A DNA stretch of 6,981 nucleotides from Desulfonatronovibrio sp046496945 (GTDB taxonomy: Bacteria; Desulfobacterota; Desulfovibrionia; Desulfovibrionales; Desulfonatronovibrionaceae), in contig JAWOGL010000075.1 in assembly GCA_046496945.1 (NCBI GenBank), forward strand, positions 1 through 6,981, read 5' to 3'. The notes below the pieces were generated by a model, which worked only from the letters and a program-made list of their open reading frames with translations, had not been told where the DNA came from and did no database searches. A program made the position numbers and the translations under genes. Positions 5,702 to 6,981 of the stretch are shown here, piece by piece. Within the stretch, counting starts at the first letter, position 1; each line of letters starts with the position of its first letter.

Positions 5702-5827
5702 ATGAACAGAAATGGCAATCACATTGAATCTCGCCTCTGGTCCGCAGCTGATGAGCTTAGGGCCGCAGATAAAGGTTTATGTCTTAGAAATGCTAGTTAT
5801 CCTAAAAAAGATTACCAAACCATATGA
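5702..5827 (+). pseudogene. Truncated N-terminus of a type I restriction methylase (HsdM-like stub)
   Basis: The ORF from ATG 5702 encodes 41 residues. The first ~21 (NHIESRLWSAADELRA) closely resemble the N-terminus of one class of type I N6-adenine methylases, which continue with a segment of the kind NSxLKxSEYSxPVLGLIFLRYAD. Here the similarity stops at about nt 5764, and 20 unrelated residues follow to TGA 5825-5827. All catalytic motifs (including NPPF/Y) are absent, so it cannot methylate DNA. The stop overlaps the ATG of the helicase (ATGA, 5824-5827), an arrangement typical of translational coupling. The likeliest reading is a deletion scar that removed most of hsdM. A genuine short leader peptide is less likely but not excluded. 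Confidence 0.6.
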
Positions 5828-6981
5828 TCAAACTTGAAAATATCACCACCAACCAGATGCTGTCCGGAATTGAATCCGGGAAAATTGTGCGGGTGGTATC
5901 CGTTGAAAAGCTTGGTGATCACGCGATTACTCTTTACTATAAAGACAGTGAAGGCAGGCTGAGCGAGCGGATGCTGTTTCGCAGTGATGAGCCAAGCATT
6001 TCTCTGGCTGAGTCGGAATGTCCGTGGGGTTTTGACGCTCCAGCCGAAGAATTCAAGCTTGCTGTGGAAGCCCAGCGCATTACCCTTGCCCACCTTTTCG
6101 ATCCCATGATGGCTGTCCATACTTCAAATGTGGACCCTTTGCCCCACCAGATCACAGCAGTGTATGAGGCCATGCTTCCAAGACAGCCTTTGCGTTATGT
6201 CCTGGCTGATGACCCTGGAGCAGGCAAAACCATCATGGCCGGTCTTTTTATCAGGGAGCTTATCATGCGCAGCGATGCCCAGCGCATAATGATTGTCTGT
6301 CCTGGAGGTCTGGTCGAACAATGGCAGGATGAGCTCCTGGAAAAGTTCGGATTGACCTTTAATATTTTCACTAAGGATATGCTTGATACCTCTCATTCCG
6401 GAAATCCTTTTGACGATCATGACCACCTCATTGCCAGGATGGATCAGCTATCCAGAAATGAAGAACTCAGGGAAAAGATCCAGACTTCCAACTGGGATCT
6501 GGTTATTGTGGATGAGGCCCATAAACTCTCTGCTTCGTACTTTGGCAACCAGGTCAAAAAGACCAAAAGATTCCAGCTGGGTGAACTTCTTTCCACCAGG
6601 GCCAGACATTTTCTGCTCATGACTGCCACACCCCACAACGGCAAGGAAGAGGACTTTCAGTTGTTCATGTCTTTGCTCGATGGTGACCGGTTTTACGGAA
6701 AGTTCAGGGACGGAGCCCACAAGGTTGCTGTTGATGATATGATGCGCCGCATGGTCAAGGAGGACCTGCTCAAGTTTGACGGTACCCCCCCTGTTTCCGG
6801 AGCGCAGGGCTTACACTGCCGGTTATACCCTGTCCGACATAGGCAAGTTCATCCTGGCTATTGTGTTTGTGGATGAAAATGATCAGGTGGAAGGCCCGCA
6901 TTATGTTCAGAATCCGTTCAGTGTGGAACCTGACTGGGGCGTGGCCAGTGTCAATTATGACGTTCGGGAATTGCTGAAGTG
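5824..6981 (+). pseudogene. SNF2-type helicase of DrmD-like/DUF3883 kind, broken by frameshift and internal deletion, runs off the window
   Basis: The first ~321 residues match the start of large SNF2-family helicases seen in phage-defence loci (DrmD of DISARM and relatives, usually about 1000 residues). Visible features are a Q-motif-like PLPHQI (105-110), Walker A DDPGAGKT (129-136), DEAH (230-233), motif III TATPHNGKEEDF (267-278) and MVKEDLLKFDG (310-320). At 6785-6791 a run of seven C shifts the frame, and the original frame then ends at TGA 6874-6876. In the +1 frame the expected family sequence resumes (LFPERRAYTAGYTLSDI, 6791-6841). It then switches directly to GKFILAIVFVDENDQVEG and EPDWGVASVNYD, which resemble the last part of a C-terminal DUF3883 domain, open to the right edge. 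The second RecA lobe (motifs IV-VI) and most of DUF3883 are missing. No Shine-Dalgarno precedes ATG 5824, so translation probably relied on the 4-base overlap with the upstream ORF. The product should be inactive. Confidence 0.85.

Noticed and set aside
5824..6876. Intact 350-residue helicase gene
   Set aside because: The last ~29 residues are out-of-frame sequence after the C7 run, and the second helicase lobe is missing. It is annotated as a pseudogene instead.

Overview
The window looks like chromosomal DNA from a Deltaproteobacterium, most likely a Desulfovibrionales sulfate reducer. The main pointer is the MucR/Ros-type zinc-finger regulator: its N-terminus (MEDYLKEALEIVKAQ) and long zinc-finger block are typical of that group. 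This assignment rests on protein resemblance alone. No rRNA or intact tRNA is present to confirm it.

Layout. Positions 1-722 (+) hold the 3' part of a membrane diguanylate cyclase: the end of a periplasmic solute-binding domain, one transmembrane helix, a short coiled coil and a GGEEF domain with an intact I-site. It converges on a MucR/Ros-family regulator at 842-1243 (-). The gap between them carries two hairpins. An AT-rich spacer of about 540 bases holds a good sigma-70 promoter for the regulator and a pair of helically phased direct repeats. A full-length Y-family polymerase gene, umuC, follows at 1783-3087 (+) with no recognisable umuD beside it. It is followed by a G-quadruplex motif and an intrinsic terminator, and converges on a TPR-repeat protein at 3186-3998 (-).

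Positions 3999-5013 contain no intact gene but are not featureless. They hold a tRNA/tmRNA 3'-end-like segment, a tandem 11-bp repeat, a near-perfect palindrome, a strong minus-strand terminator and a small gene broken by a frameshift and a stop codon (4574-4802, -). A perfect dyad lies upstream of an SRAP (YedK/HMCES-type) DNA-crosslink sensor at 5014-5676 (+).

From 5702 to the right edge the DNA appears to be a decayed defence or restriction locus. A 41-residue ORF starts like a type I restriction methylase (HsdM) and then loses the similarity. It overlaps by 4 bases the start of an SNF2-type helicase of the DrmD-like/DUF3883 kind. That helicase is broken twice. A seventh C in a C-run (6785-6791) shifts the frame. 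Seventeen codons later the restored frame jumps from the middle of the helicase to the extreme C-terminus of a DUF3883 domain, which implies a large in-frame internal deletion.

Two intact DNA-damage proteins (UmuC and SRAP) therefore flank a scarred accessory stretch. I did not find a complete new system. The most notable signals are the doubly damaged helicase, the methylase stub in front of it, and the att-like debris at 4234-4332.
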